From a virus: DNA of 22,659 nt. Shown here piece by piece: positions 12,106-20,183 of this stretch (its first letter is position 1; each line of letters starts with the position of its first letter). The translations under genes were made by a program, and so were the position numbers. The stretch covers positions 1 through 22,659 of IMG/VR virus record IMGVR_UViG_3300047300_000896; one strand, given 5' to 3'. The notes beneath the pieces are model-generated. The model was not told the origin of the DNA. It ran no database searches and saw only the letters and a list, made by a program, of their open reading frames with translations.

Positions 12106-12272
12106 CTCCAGACGCCCCATCACCCCATCCCCCTGAGGACGCTGCCGCTATGGCTTACGCTCTCGCCGAGAGCGCGGCGCAGCGCGACATAGACTACGAG
12201 GAGTACACCTTCGAGATCGAGGACGGCGCCTCGGACGGCACCGAGATCAAGGTTCTGGTGATACGGGTATGA
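12102..12272 (+). CDS. Small acidic protein (56 aa)
   Basis: The ATG overlaps the dcm stop (ATATGA) and the stop overlaps the next ATG (ATGA), so the ORF is coupled on both sides. The 56-residue product has a Pro-rich start (MTPDAPSPHPPEDA), a helix and an acidic segment, YEEYTFEIEDGASDG, followed by a hydrophobic strand (IKVLVIRV). No family is recognised. Position between dcm and the large terminase suggests a late or packaging-period accessory protein. Confidence 0.55.
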   Translation: MTPDAPSPHPPEDAAAMAYALAESAAQRDIDYEEYTFEIEDGASDGTEIKVLVIRV

Positions 12273-12547
12273 GCAGAGACACCGACGAGAACTTCCACCC
12301 CGTGGAGACCAGCTACGACCTAGACAGCGGCATTGACGCCCTGCGGCTGGCGGTGGATATGTGCCACGAGGCAGACCGTGTGGAGCACTGGAAGCAAATA
12401 GCCACGGCCCTCGCTAGAGCCCTCAACACCAGCGGCTGGACGCCGCAGAGCGGCGGCACTGAGGCCATCGAGCGATTTAAACGCTTGCTCCGCGAGGAAG
12501 CCCGCACTAGCGTGCGGGTTCAACCTACAACTCGGCTGGGCGGCTGA
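12269..12547 (+). CDS. Hypothetical protein upstream of terminase (92 aa)
   Basis: This 92-residue ORF is coupled to the previous gene by ATGA. The product is mostly helical and charged (DALRLAVDMCHEADRVEHWKQ, IATALARALNT, IERFKRLLREEA) and has no recognised motif. Its last 15 codons contain a perfect hairpin (12501-12518), so the 3' end of the gene may also carry a regulatory or packaging signal. Confidence 0.55.
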   Translation: MSRDTDENFHPVETSYDLDSGIDALRLAVDMCHEADRVEHWKQIATALARALNTSGWTPQSGGTEAIERFKRLLREEARTSVRVQPTTRLGG

Positions 12548-12591
12548 GTTGAGGCGGATAGAGCCCGGCCCCGCGTGTGCGGGTGTCCGGG
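12501..12591 (+). other. Two GC-rich hairpins just upstream of the large terminase gene
   Basis: Hairpin 1 is CCCGCAC-tagc-GTGCGGG (12501-12518), a perfect seven-pair stem with a tetraloop. Hairpin 2 is CCCGG (12564-12568) with CCGGG (12587-12591) around an inner CCCGC-gtgt-GCGGG (12570-12583). Neither is followed by a long T-run. They end 15 bases before the terminase ATG. They could limit terminase expression, act as weak terminators or serve as part of a pac/cos site. Confidence 0.4.
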
Positions 12592-12606
12592 TGTCCTTTA
12601 CTGAAC

Positions 12607-14055
12607 ATGGAAGACGTACTTGACGGCATAGACCAGCGGCTGGAGTTGACACTCCTGCTCGAGGAGACGCTGCGCCGCAAGCGTGAGCGCAAGATCCAGT
12701 CGTACTTCCCTGAGGAAGGCCCGCTCAGACGCGAGCTCTACCCCAAGCATCTGGCGTACTTTGCTGCCGGCAAAACCTACCGCGAGCGGCTGATGATGGC
12801 GGCGAACCGTGTTGGCAAGACCGAGAGCATCGGCGGCTACGAGATGGTGTTGCACATGACCGGCAAGTACCCGGCATGGTGGGAGGGCAGACGGTTCGAC
12901 CGGCCTATCAATGCATGGGCGGCGGGAGACACGGGGAAGACGACCCGTGACATTCTCCAGATGAAGCTGTTGGGACCACCGGGAGAGTTCGGCACCGGCC
13001 TGATCCCGAAAGCGGATCTAGTGCGGACCACGGCAAAGGCCGGGGTGGCGGAAGCGATTGAGACCATCAGCGTGAAGCACATCAGCGGCGGCGAGAGCCG
13101 CCTCGTGTTCAAGTCCTACGACCAGCGCCGCGAAGCCTTCCAGGGCTCCGAGCAAGATGTGATCTGGCTGGATGAAGAGCCGCCTCTGGATGTATACACG
13201 GAGTGTCTGCTGCGTACGATGACCAACAGCGGCATGACGATGCTGACCTTTACGCCGCTGATGGGTTTGAGCGAGACGGTGTTGTCGTTTATGCCGAATG
13301 GCGACATCAAGGAACAGTCTGGTGGCAGCAAGTACGTCGGCATGGCGACGTGGGACGATGTCCCTCACCTCACCCAGCAACAAAAAGACGAGCTGTGGGC
13401 GAGCATCCCGCCCTTCCAGCGGGACGCCCGCTCCAAAGGCATCCCCCAGCTTGGGGCTGGGGCCATCTACCCCGTCCCTGAGAGCGAGCTTCTCATTGAG
13501 GAGTTCACGATCCCCGAGCACTGGCGGCGGTGTTATGGGATGGACGTGGGTTGGAATCGGACGGCTGTGGTGTGGGGGGCGACGAACCCGGACTCCAATG
13601 TGACGTACCTTTACAGCGAGTACTACCGCGGGCAGGCGGAGCCGATTCTGCATGCGGAGGCCATCAGAGCCCGTGGCGAGATGCCGGGGGTAATTGATCC
13701 AGCCAGTCGCGGTCGAGCGCAGACAGATGGGCAGCAGCTTCTGGGGATCTACCGGCGGCATGGGTTGGATATAACGCCGGCACAGAACTCGGTGGAATCA
13801 GGGTTGTACACGGTATGGCAGGCGATGTCCTCGGGGAAGCTGCGAGTGTTCCCGAGCCTGAAGAACTGGCTGAATGAGTTCCGGCTTTACCGACGGGACG
13901 AACGGGGGCGTGTCGTAAAGGAAAACGATCATTTGATGGACGCGACACGGTATTTGATGGTAAGTGGTTTGGGTAGAGCTGCGATTCCCGGCAAGTACAC
14001 CGGCAAGAGAAGTGGTTCATTTGTGATGCCGGTTATCAACTTTTTCAAGCGATGA
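12607..14055 (+). CDS. terL: Terminase large subunit (ATPase and nuclease)
   Basis: I chose ATG 12607 (MEDVLDG) over the GTG at 12577, which lies inside a hairpin; this gives 482 residues, typical for the family. The N-terminal ATPase has a Walker A AANRVGKT (about 65-72) and Walker B VIWLDEE (about 185-191), followed by a coupling-type TFTPLMG segment. The C-terminal nuclease has acidic residues in YGMDVGWNRTA (D313), GVIDPAS (D363) and DHLMDATRY (D441, D445), an RNase H-like arrangement. It cuts concatemeric DNA and pumps it through the portal. No Shine-Dalgarno is visible before the start. The stop overlaps the portal start (ATGA). Confidence 0.92.
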   Translation: MEDVLDGIDQRLELTLLLEETLRRKRERKIQSYFPEEGPLRRELYPKHLAYFAAGKTYRERLMMAANRVGKTESIGGYEMVLHMTGKYPAWWEGRRFDRPINAWAAGDTGKTTRDILQMKLLGPPGEFGTGLIPKADLVRTTAKAGVAEAIETISVKHISGGESRLVFKSYDQRREAFQGSEQDVIWLDEEPPLDVYTECLLRTMTNSGMTMLTFTPLMGLSETVLSFMPNGDIKEQSGGSKYVGMATWDDVPHLTQQQKDELWASIPPFQRDARSKGIPQLGAGAIYPVPESELLIEEFTIPEHWRRCYGMDVGWNRTAVVWGATNPDSNVTYLYSEYYRGQAEPILHAEAIRARGEMPGVIDPASRGRAQTDGQQLLGIYRRHGLDITPAQNSVESGLYTVWQAMSSGKLRVFPSLKNWLNEFRLYRRDERGRVVKENDHLMDATRYLMVSGLGRAAIPGKYTGKRSGSFVMPVINFFKR

Positions 14056-16067
14056 ACGAAGAGAAATTAGCAGAAATCCATCAGGCTGCGCGTGCTGAGT
14101 TCGACCAGGTTCAATCGGCCCTGTATCAGGAGCGGATGAACTGTCTTGGGGACCGGCGTTTTTGTTCGCTTACCGGCGCACAATGGGAGGGACCGCTTGG
14201 GAACCAGTTCGAGAACAAGCCCCGCTTTGAGGTCAACAAGGTGCACATGGCGGTGCAACGGATCATCAACGAGTACCGCAACAACCGTATCGGGGTACAG
14301 TTCGTGTCCAAAGAGGGCGAGGAGTACGACAAGCTGGCGGAGACGTGCCAGAACCTGTATCGGGCGGATGAACAGACGCCTACGGCGGATGAGGCCTATG
14401 ACAATGCCTTTGAGGAAGCGGTGATGGGAGGGTTTGGAGCATGGCGGCTGCGGACGGAGTACGTCAACGACGAAGACCCCGAGGACGAGAAGCAGCGGGT
14501 GTGTATCGAGCCGATTTTTGATGCGGATAGCAGCGTGTACTTTGATCTCGGCGCAAAGCGCCAGGACAAGTCTGATGCGAAGCGTTGCTGGGTCTTAACC
14601 AGCATGACCCGCGAAGCCTACCGTGCGGAGTGGAACGACGATCCCTCGACTTGGCCTAAGACAATCACGCGCAGCCAGTTCGACTGGTATACTCCAAGTA
14701 TTGTCTACGTCGCGGAGTACTATGTCGTGGAGGAAGTCTCCGAGCAGATCCGCATCTACAAGAGCCTCACCGGCGAGGAGGAAAGCCTGCGGCCTGATGA
14801 ACTCTATAAGGAAGAAGAGATGCTGGCGACCGGCTGGAAGGAGACACGCCGCAAGAAGGTCAAAGCCCGCAAGGTGCGCAAGTACATCATGTCGGGGGCG
14901 GCGATCCTTGAGGATTGCGGCTATATTGCGGGCAAGAACATCCCGATCATACCGGTGTACGGGAAGCGTTGGTTTGTGGACAACGTAGAGCGTTGCATGG
15001 GGCATGTGCGGCTTGCCAAAGACGCGCAGCGGCTTAAGAACATGCAGCTTAGTAAACTCGGCGAGATTGCGGCCCTGAGTGCCACGGAGAAGCCGATTCT
15101 TTTGCCCGAACAAGTCGCCGGCCACCAGCTCATGTGGGCCGAGGACAACCTCAAGAACTACCCCTACCTGCTCATTAATCCTATCACGGATGCCAACGGC
15201 AACCCCGCCCCGGGCGGGCCTGTGGCGTACACGAAACCTCCGTCGATTCCGCCTTCGATGGCGGCACTGCTTCAACTCACCGAGGCCGACATGCAGGAGA
15301 TTCTCGGCTCCCCGCAGCAGGGCGACAAGATGGTCTCTCACCTTAGTGGCAAGACCGTGGAACTCATTCAGCAACGGCTGGATATGCAGACCTTCATCTA
15401 CATGAGCAACATGGCCAAGGCTGTGAAGCGGTGTGGAGAAGTGTGGCTCTCTATTGCACGGGATATTTTTGTGGAGCAAGGCCGGAAGATGAAGTCGATT
15501 GCGGCAAGCGGCAAGGCGGAGCCTGTGGAGTTGATGAAACCGGTTGTCAACGACGAGGGTGAGATCGAGTATGAGAACGACATGTCCTGTGCGGACTACG
15601 ATGTCGAGGTTACGGTCGGCCCAAGCAGCCAGACCAAACGGCAGGCCACGGTGCGGAGCCTCACGGACATGATGACGCTGACCCAAGACCCTGAGATGAC
15701 CCAGGTGCTGTCCTCGATGGCGATGCTCAACATGGACGGCGAAGGCATTAGTGACGTGCGCGACTATTTCCGCAAGAAGCTGCTTCGCATGGGGGTTCTC
15801 AAGCCCACCGACACCGAGGCCCAGGAACTCGCCATCGAGGCCCAGAACGCCCAGCCAGACCCGCAGGCGCAGTACCTCAGGGCGGCAAGCGAACAGGCCA
15901 TTGCACAGGCCTCCAAAGCGCAGGCTGACAGTATTCTCGCGGTGGCCAAGGCCGAGGAGGCCCGGGCCAAGACGACAGAGACCCTTTCCAAGGTCAGCTC
16001 AACAGATCAAGAACGGATCTTTGCGCTGGCTGACCGGCTTACCCAGCCGGCGCCCCAGATGCAATAA
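14052..16067 (+). CDS. P22-like portal protein
   Basis: The 671-residue product is close to P22 gp1 (725 residues) in length and pattern. It has an N-terminal helical region (EEKLAEIHQAARAEFDQVQ), FEVNKVHMAVQRIINEYRNNR, FGAWRLRTEY, a core with PIIPVYGKRWFVDN and GHVRLAKDAQRLKN, and a C-terminal helix-rich stretch of Ala/Glu/Lys (about 600-665) that matches the barrel region of P22 portals. Twelve copies form the ring through which DNA passes and on which terminase docks. Start overlaps the terminase stop, and the scaffold gene follows after 27 bp. Confidence 0.92.
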   Translation: MNEEKLAEIHQAARAEFDQVQSALYQERMNCLGDRRFCSLTGAQWEGPLGNQFENKPRFEVNKVHMAVQRIINEYRNNRIGVQFVSKEGEEYDKLAETCQNLYRADEQTPTADEAYDNAFEEAVMGGFGAWRLRTEYVNDEDPEDEKQRVCIEPIFDADSSVYFDLGAKRQDKSDAKRCWVLTSMTREAYRAEWNDDPSTWPKTITRSQFDWYTPSIVYVAEYYVVEEVSEQIRIYKSLTGEEESLRPDELYKEEEMLATGWKETRRKKVKARKVRKYIMSGAAILEDCGYIAGKNIPIIPVYGKRWFVDNVERCMGHVRLAKDAQRLKNMQLSKLGEIAALSATEKPILLPEQVAGHQLMWAEDNLKNYPYLLINPITDANGNPAPGGPVAYTKPPSIPPSMAALLQLTEADMQEILGSPQQGDKMVSHLSGKTVELIQQRLDMQTFIYMSNMAKAVKRCGEVWLSIARDIFVEQGRKMKSIAASGKAEPVELMKPVVNDEGEIEYENDMSCADYDVEVTVGPSSQTKRQATVRSLTDMMTLTQDPEMTQVLSSMAMLNMDGEGISDVRDYFRKKLLRMGVLKPTDTEAQELAIEAQNAQPDPQAQYLRAASEQAIAQASKAQADSILAVAKAEEARAKTTETLSKVSSTDQERIFALADRLTQPAPQMQ

Positions 16068-16094
16068 TGCTTGCATTTGGGAGAAGAATCCCAC

Positions 16095-16943
16095 ATGAAT
16101 ACAACCCAACCGGCAGAAGAAAGTACGGCAACCCAAGAACCTGAAGAAATCCTAACCCAGCCAGAGGCCACCCCGGTGGAGCCTGAGCAAAGCGAGGAAT
16201 CAACAGAAGAGGTTGTTGTTACGATCAAAGGAGAATCGCCACCTCCCGAAAAGGAAGAGAAGCAGGCACCCGAATGGGTGCGTAACCTGAGGAAAAGCTA
16301 CCGAGAGTTGCAGCGCGAGAAGCGCGAACTCGAGGAAAAGCTCAAGACGGTACTACCGGCACCAGAGACAAATCCTGTTGATCCGGGCAAAAAGCCGACA
16401 CTAGAGCAGTGCGATTACGATTCAGACAGGTTCGAGAACGAACTGGCGGCATGGTTTGAGCGCAAGCGGCAGTCTGAAGAGGCTGCGGCAAAGCAGAAAG
16501 CCAAGCAACAGTCCGAGCAGGAATCCTGGCAGAAGAAGCTGGAAGGCTACAACCAGAGTAAAACCGGGTTGAAAGTGTCTGATTTTCAAGAAGCCGAGGA
16601 GACAGTTCTTGAGAATCTGAGTGTGACGCAACAGGGCATTATCCTTCAGGGCGCCCAGAACCCCGCCGTAATGGTCTATGCCTTAGGCAAAAACCCAAAG
16701 AAGGCCAAGGAACTGGCAGAGATCACCGACCCGGTGCAGTTCGCGTTCGCGGTAGCGAAACTCGAGACTCAACTAACGGTGACTCGCAAACAACTCCCTC
16801 CTCCCGAAAAACGAATTGTAAGCAATGGGAATCCCGGCACATCGAGCGTTCAGCTTGATCGGTTGCGTGAAGAGGCGGCTCGCACCGGGGATTACTCCAA
16901 GGTTCTCGCCTTCAAAAAGCAGTTAAAAAATCAATCCAACTAG
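16095..16943 (+). CDS. Procapsid scaffolding protein
   Basis: The start ATG 16095 (MNTTQPAEE) lies 12 bases after GGGAG (16079-16083); a TTG at 16071 would add eight residues and is less likely. The 282-residue product is like P22 gp8 (303 residues) in size and composition: Glu/Pro/Thr-rich disordered N-terminus, a long charged coiled coil (about 65-160, LRKSYRELQREKRELEEKL onwards), and a basic helical C-terminus (LAFKKQLKN) suited to coat binding. Position between portal and coat supports the call. It directs coat assembly and leaves before DNA packaging. Confidence 0.8.
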   Translation: MNTTQPAEESTATQEPEEILTQPEATPVEPEQSEESTEEVVVTIKGESPPPEKEEKQAPEWVRNLRKSYRELQREKRELEEKLKTVLPAPETNPVDPGKKPTLEQCDYDSDRFENELAAWFERKRQSEEAAAKQKAKQQSEQESWQKKLEGYNQSKTGLKVSDFQEAEETVLENLSVTQQGIILQGAQNPAVMVYALGKNPKKAKELAEITDPVQFAFAVAKLETQLTVTRKQLPPPEKRIVSNGNPGTSSVQLDRLREEAARTGDYSKVLAFKKQLKNQSN

Positions 16944-16946
16944 TTT

Positions 16947-18215
16947 ATGGCTAATTCATTCAGCAAAGAAGAAAGGGTGGCGTTTGAGAACCTTCTCGAA
17001 GGGTTCCAGGACGCTCTTGTTTTGTCCCGCAACGTCTCGATCTACAACACGGATCAGACGATGATGGAACGCACCAACAACGTCATCTGGAGGCCGCAGC
17101 CTTATATCGCGAAGTCCTATTCGGGCACCGATATGACCAGCAACTTCACCGACTACACGCAGCTCTCCGTCCCTGCGACGATTGGCTACAACCAGTCTGT
17201 GCCTTGGATCATGTCCGCCACGGAACTCCGTGACGCCCTCCAGGAGCAGCGCCTCGGTGACGCTGCCAAGCAGAAGCTGGCGAGCGACATCAACGTGGCT
17301 GTGCTCAACGTGGCTTCCGCTCAGGGCACGCTTGTTGTCAAGCGTCTCTCGGCAGCGACCGGCTTTGATGACGTCGCCCAGTGCGAGGCCATCTTCAACG
17401 AGCAGGGCGTGCAGGACTTCGACCGCTATCTGGCGCTCTCGACCCGCGACTACAACGGCATGGCGAACAACCTCGCCGGTCGTCAGACGCTTCAGGGCAA
17501 GACGCTGACCGCTTATGACCGCGCCTTCATCGGCCAGGTTGCCAGCTTCAGCACATACAAGCTCGACTACGCAAACCGCATTGCGGCAGCGGCTGGTTCC
17601 GGCATCACGATTGACACCCGCGACTCGGCTGGCAACTACCAGATCCCGAAAGCGGTGACCAGCTCACCCACGACGGCTGAACGCCTCAACGTGGACAACC
17701 GCTACCAGTCCGTGACTGTGAGCAGCACGACCGGCGTTGCCGCTGGCGACTGCTTCACGATCGCTGGTGTGAATGCCGTGCATCACATCACCAAGGGCGA
17801 CACCGGCCAGCTGAAGACCTTCCGCGTCATCAGTGTGACCGACAGCACTCACATGGTGATCAGCCCCGGTATTGTTTCCAACCAGGTTCCCTCTGCGGCT
17901 TCCGCCGAGTACCAGAACTGCGTTGTCAACACCAAGGCCTCCAACAGCGCAATCGTGTTCTTGAACACGGTGGCGGCTCCGATCAACTGCTTCTGGCAGA
18001 AGGACGCAATCGAAATCCTGCCCGGTCGCTACGCGGTGCCTTCGGACGCTGGTGCCAACGTGATGCGTGCTTCCACCGATCAGGGCATTGAACTGGTCAT
18101 GCAGAAGCAGTACGACATCAACACGATGAAGACTCGCTACCGTTTGGACACGCTCTTCGGGGTTGTGAACAAACAGCCTGAAATGAGCGGGATCATCCTG
18201 TTCGGCCAGTCCTAA
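16947..18215 (+). CDS. Major coat protein, P22 gp5-like with inserted domain
   Basis: The 422-residue product is near P22 gp5 length (430). It begins MANSFSKEERVAFENLLEGF, has an HK97-fold N-terminal half with a long helix (SATELRDALQEQRLGDAAKQ), and a segment about 225-335 of beta-rich repeats (YQSVTVSSTTGVAAGDCFTI, KTFRVISVTDSTHM) that corresponds to the I-domain of P22-type coats. The end, DINTMKTRYRLDTLFGV, matches the conserved 'K-x-R-Y-R-x-D-x-x-F-G' closing motif. It forms the icosahedral shell. No Shine-Dalgarno precedes the ATG (ccaactagtttATG), and a strong hairpin terminator follows the gene. Confidence 0.92.
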   Translation: MANSFSKEERVAFENLLEGFQDALVLSRNVSIYNTDQTMMERTNNVIWRPQPYIAKSYSGTDMTSNFTDYTQLSVPATIGYNQSVPWIMSATELRDALQEQRLGDAAKQKLASDINVAVLNVASAQGTLVVKRLSAATGFDDVAQCEAIFNEQGVQDFDRYLALSTRDYNGMANNLAGRQTLQGKTLTAYDRAFIGQVASFSTYKLDYANRIAAAAGSGITIDTRDSAGNYQIPKAVTSSPTTAERLNVDNRYQSVTVSSTTGVAAGDCFTIAGVNAVHHITKGDTGQLKTFRVISVTDSTHMVISPGIVSNQVPSAASAEYQNCVVNTKASNSAIVFLNTVAAPINCFWQKDAIEILPGRYAVPSDAGANVMRASTDQGIELVMQKQYDINTMKTRYRLDTLFGVVNKQPEMSGIILFGQS

Positions 18216-18229
18216 GCTGACTAACACTT

Positions 18230-18260
18230 GGGGAGAGCGGTTGACTCCGCTCTCCCCTTT
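18230..18260 (+). terminator. Intrinsic terminator/attenuator after the coat gene
   Basis: GGGGAGAGCGG (18230-18240) and CCGCTCTCCCC (18247-18257) form a perfect 11-bp stem with a six-base loop, followed by only three Ts. The tail genes continue on the same strand, so it probably lowers read-through, which would keep coat mRNA abundant and tail mRNA scarcer. Confidence 0.75.
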
Positions 18261-18275
18261 GTGTATCAACTCTTT

Positions 18276-18437
18276 ATGCCACTAAAAAAAGGTTACTCAC
18301 AGAAAACGATCTCCAGCAACATCAGCCGGGAGATGAAAGCCGGTTATCCCCAAAAACAGGCCGTTGCCATCGCGCTCAGTACGGCTCGTAAAGCCAAGCA
18401 GGCGGCAGGGAAACCCGTTGGAAAACTCAAGAAATGA
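18276..18437 (+). CDS. Small basic virion-region protein (53 aa)
   Basis: The start at 18276 lies 16 bases after the terminator. The product begins [20 protein letters not shown], then [25 protein letters not shown] recall this short basic protein ('[35 protein letters not shown]') from the virion regions of many podovirus-like genomes, where no function has been assigned. Its conserved KQAVAIAL helix and charge suggest DNA or protein binding. It is ATGA-coupled to the next gene. Confidence 0.7.
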   Translation: MPLKKGYSQKTISSNISREMKAGYPQKQAVAIALSTARKAKQAAGKPVGKLKK

Positions 18438-18781
18438 CTAAGTTCCCCGCATTTGTTTATCAGGCCACCGGCAAGTACCAACGCCCCGGCGGCGGATACG
18501 ATTTTTTGCACGTCAAAGACGAAACGGAGTTTCAAAATGCGCTTGCTGACGGCTGGTTTGAGACGCTTGAAGCAGCAGTGGAAGCCCGCAAGCCCAAGAA
18601 GTTTGCAGAAACACCCGTTTCCAAGGCCGCAGAGCCTGTTTCTGAGCCTTCTGTGGATAATAATGCTCCACCTACCCGCGAAGAGCTTGAAGCCAAGGCT
18701 ACGGAGCTGGGAATCAAGTTCGATGGCCGGTATTCGGACAAAAGAATCGCGCTGTTAATCGACGAAGCACTCGCAAAATGA
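18434..18781 (+). CDS. Protein with C-terminal HeH/LEM-like domain (115 aa)
   Basis: The 115-residue product has an N-terminal part ([34 protein letters not shown]) that resembles short phage head or neck accessory proteins, then a Pro/Ser-rich linker. The last 35 residues, [20 protein letters not shown] and [11 protein letters not shown], form the helix-extension-helix pattern of the HeH/LEM or SAP-like fold that phages often attach to small proteins for DNA or protein contact. The gene starts within the preceding stop and is followed by the gp4-like gene after one base. The precise role is unknown. Confidence 0.6.
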   Translation: MTKFPAFVYQATGKYQRPGGGYDFLHVKDETEFQNALADGWFETLEAAVEARKPKKFAETPVSKAAEPVSEPSVDNNAPPTREELEAKATELGIKFDGRYSDKRIALLIDEALAK

Positions 18782-18782
18782 C

Positions 18783-19268
18783 ATGAGCTGGACCAAGAAA
18801 CAGATTATTGAGCAGGCTTTCGAGGAAATTGGGTTGGCGTCGTACATTTTCGACCTCACACCGGATCAACTCGACAGTGCGCTCAGGCGTCTGGATCTGA
18901 TGGTCGGCTCGTGGCTGGCAAAGAACATTCGGATTTCCTATCCGCTGCCGGAAAGTCCTCAGAACAGCAGTATTGATGAGGAAATTGATGTGCCGATCCA
19001 ATGCAATGAAGCTCTGGTTCTTAATCTTGCGGTTCGTCTGGCTCCTTCCTATGGGAAAACACTCACTCCGGAGACGAAAGCGAACGCGAAACTGATGTAC
19101 GACCAGCTTCTTGTGGAGGCTGCGGCTCCGATTGAGCAGCAATTCGTTAAAACACTGCCACTTGGTGCTGGATACAAGCGCACTGAGCGTGTATTTGTAA
19201 ATGATCCGGATCTGAACCCGATTATCGTTCAGAACAACGGACAGGCACTCTTTAAGAACCTACCATAG
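18783..19268 (+). CDS. P22 gp4-like tail accessory factor (head completion)
   Basis: At 161 residues this matches P22 gp4 (166). Signatures are the N-terminal TKKQIIEQAFEEIGLASYIF, LRRLDLMVGSWLAK, the central CNEALVLNLAVRLAPSYGK and LMYDQLLVEA. It binds the portal ring after packaging and begins the tail, in P22 serving to retain the packaged DNA. Position after coat and small accessory genes fits. The ATG follows the previous TGA after one base, with no clear ribosome site. Confidence 0.85.
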   Translation: MSWTKKQIIEQAFEEIGLASYIFDLTPDQLDSALRRLDLMVGSWLAKNIRISYPLPESPQNSSIDEEIDVPIQCNEALVLNLAVRLAPSYGKTLTPETKANAKLMYDQLLVEAAAPIEQQFVKTLPLGAGYKRTERVFVNDPDLNPIIVQNNGQALFKNLP

Positions 19269-19269
19269 T

Positions 19270-19716
19270 ATGGCTATCGAACGACTTTCATTGCTGGATC
19301 AAATCACACCGTCCACGGTTGTTGCCGTGAACCAAGACGGCATTGATTACCGCGCCAACATTGGCACCGTGGCCACTTACATCAACCAGCAGGGCGGCTC
19401 TGGAGATGGCAAGATCCTTCAGTACTCCGGCCCCACTGCAACGGGGTTCACGACCACCATCACTGACAGCAGTTCCAGCGTGTGGCTTGTGTTGACTCCA
19501 AACGCCACACTTGCTGCGGGCACAATCACGCTGCCGAATGTGGCCAACTGCGTTGAGTCACAAGAGATCCTTGTGAGTTCCTCGCAGACGGTCACGGCAC
19601 TGACCATCGGGCTCAATGGAGCACTGGCCGTGGGGGCGCCTACAACGATTGCCGCCGGCGGGTTCTTCCGTCTGCGTTTTGAACCAATTCTAAAGACCTG
19701 GTATCGGGTCGGCTAA
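19270..19716 (+). CDS. Virion-associated beta-rich protein (148 aa)
   Basis: The 148-residue product starts MAIERLSLLDQITPSTVVAV and has YRANIGTVATYIN, a short Gly-rich turn, and a beta-rich C-terminal domain (VWLVLTPNATLAAGTITLPN ... GGFFRLRFEPILKTWYRVG). I recall this 'GGFFRLRFxxxxxTWYRVG' type of end from phage tail or fibre-associated proteins. Position between the gp4-like gene and the fibre favours a virion role such as a fibre adaptor or head decoration. It starts one base after the previous stop, without a Shine-Dalgarno site. Confidence 0.55.
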   Translation: MAIERLSLLDQITPSTVVAVNQDGIDYRANIGTVATYINQQGGSGDGKILQYSGPTATGFTTTITDSSSSVWLVLTPNATLAAGTITLPNVANCVESQEILVSSSQTVTALTIGLNGALAVGAPTTIAAGGFFRLRFEPILKTWYRVG

Positions 19717-19728
19717 CCAAATTGACTT

Positions 19729-20028
19729 ATGGGACTTGCATTTCAACCTGCTTATCACAATGGCGTTACAGTAACGCCAAACACGTCATCCCAGACAATC
19801 ACACTGGGGTTCACTTCCGAGACAATCGTGTTCACAAACCTTGGTTCAACCACGGTTTATGTTCGTGTTGGAACCACCCAGAGCGGCACACCGGCCACGA
19901 CCGCTGACTATCCCGTTGTCGCTGGCTCTCAAGTATCCATCGGCAAAGATCAGGATGACAACACAGTCTCGTTCATTTCTCCCGGTGGCGCTGGATCGCT
20001 TCACATCATCCAAGGCATCGGTATCTAA
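19729..20028 (+). CDS. Small beta-rich virion protein (99 aa)
   Basis: This 99-residue protein (MGLAFQPAYHNGVTV start) is rich in Thr, Ser and Val and looks like a single beta sandwich: TITLGFTSETIVFTN, VYVRVGTTQSG, SQVSIGKDQDDNTVSFIS. Proteins of this size and composition in phage virion operons are often head decoration or tail-tip components. No specific family is recognised. Its stop is followed immediately by the next ATG (TAAATG). Confidence 0.5.
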   Translation: MGLAFQPAYHNGVTVTPNTSSQTITLGFTSETIVFTNLGSTTVYVRVGTTQSGTPATTADYPVVAGSQVSIGKDQDDNTVSFISPGGAGSLHIIQGIGI

Positions 20029-20181
20029 ATGATTCGGTTTCTTTCCAGACGCAGGTCAAAAGTACCCGCTACGGTGGGAGGTGTAACGCCTCCGCCGCCT
20101 GGTGTGTATGTCTACAATCGTCCGGACGGAACTTCTGGCTATCGGCGCCCTGACGGCACTTCCACTTACAACAGACCCTAA
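20029..20181 (+). CDS. 50-aa Pro-rich peptide with YxRPDGTS repeats
   Basis: This short ORF starts at the base after the preceding stop and ends two bases before the fibre ATG. The product begins MIRFLSRRRSKVPATVGG, continues TPPPPGVYVYNRPDGTSGY and ends RRPDGTSTYNRP. The motif Y-x-R-P-D-G-T-S occurs twice in tandem, with a third partial copy (YNRP). A basic N-terminus and repeated Asp-Gly turns are unusual. It may be a linker or assembly peptide for the fibre. Tight packing between genes supports expression. Confidence 0.5.
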   Translation: MIRFLSRRRSKVPATVGGVTPPPPGVYVYNRPDGTSGYRRPDGTSTYNRP

Positions 20182-20183
20182 GT

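Noticed and set aside
14595-15686. 363-codon open frame antisense to the portal gene
   Set aside because: Composition (HLRRR, DLHL) is that of an antisense shadow and there is no motif. It is a useful control showing that antisense length alone is weak evidence here.
16067-16144. 25-codon ORF starting at the portal stop (TAATG)
   Set aside because: It overlaps the scaffold start in another frame and has no motif. TAATG here is probably chance, since the scaffold ATG has its own GGGAG upstream.
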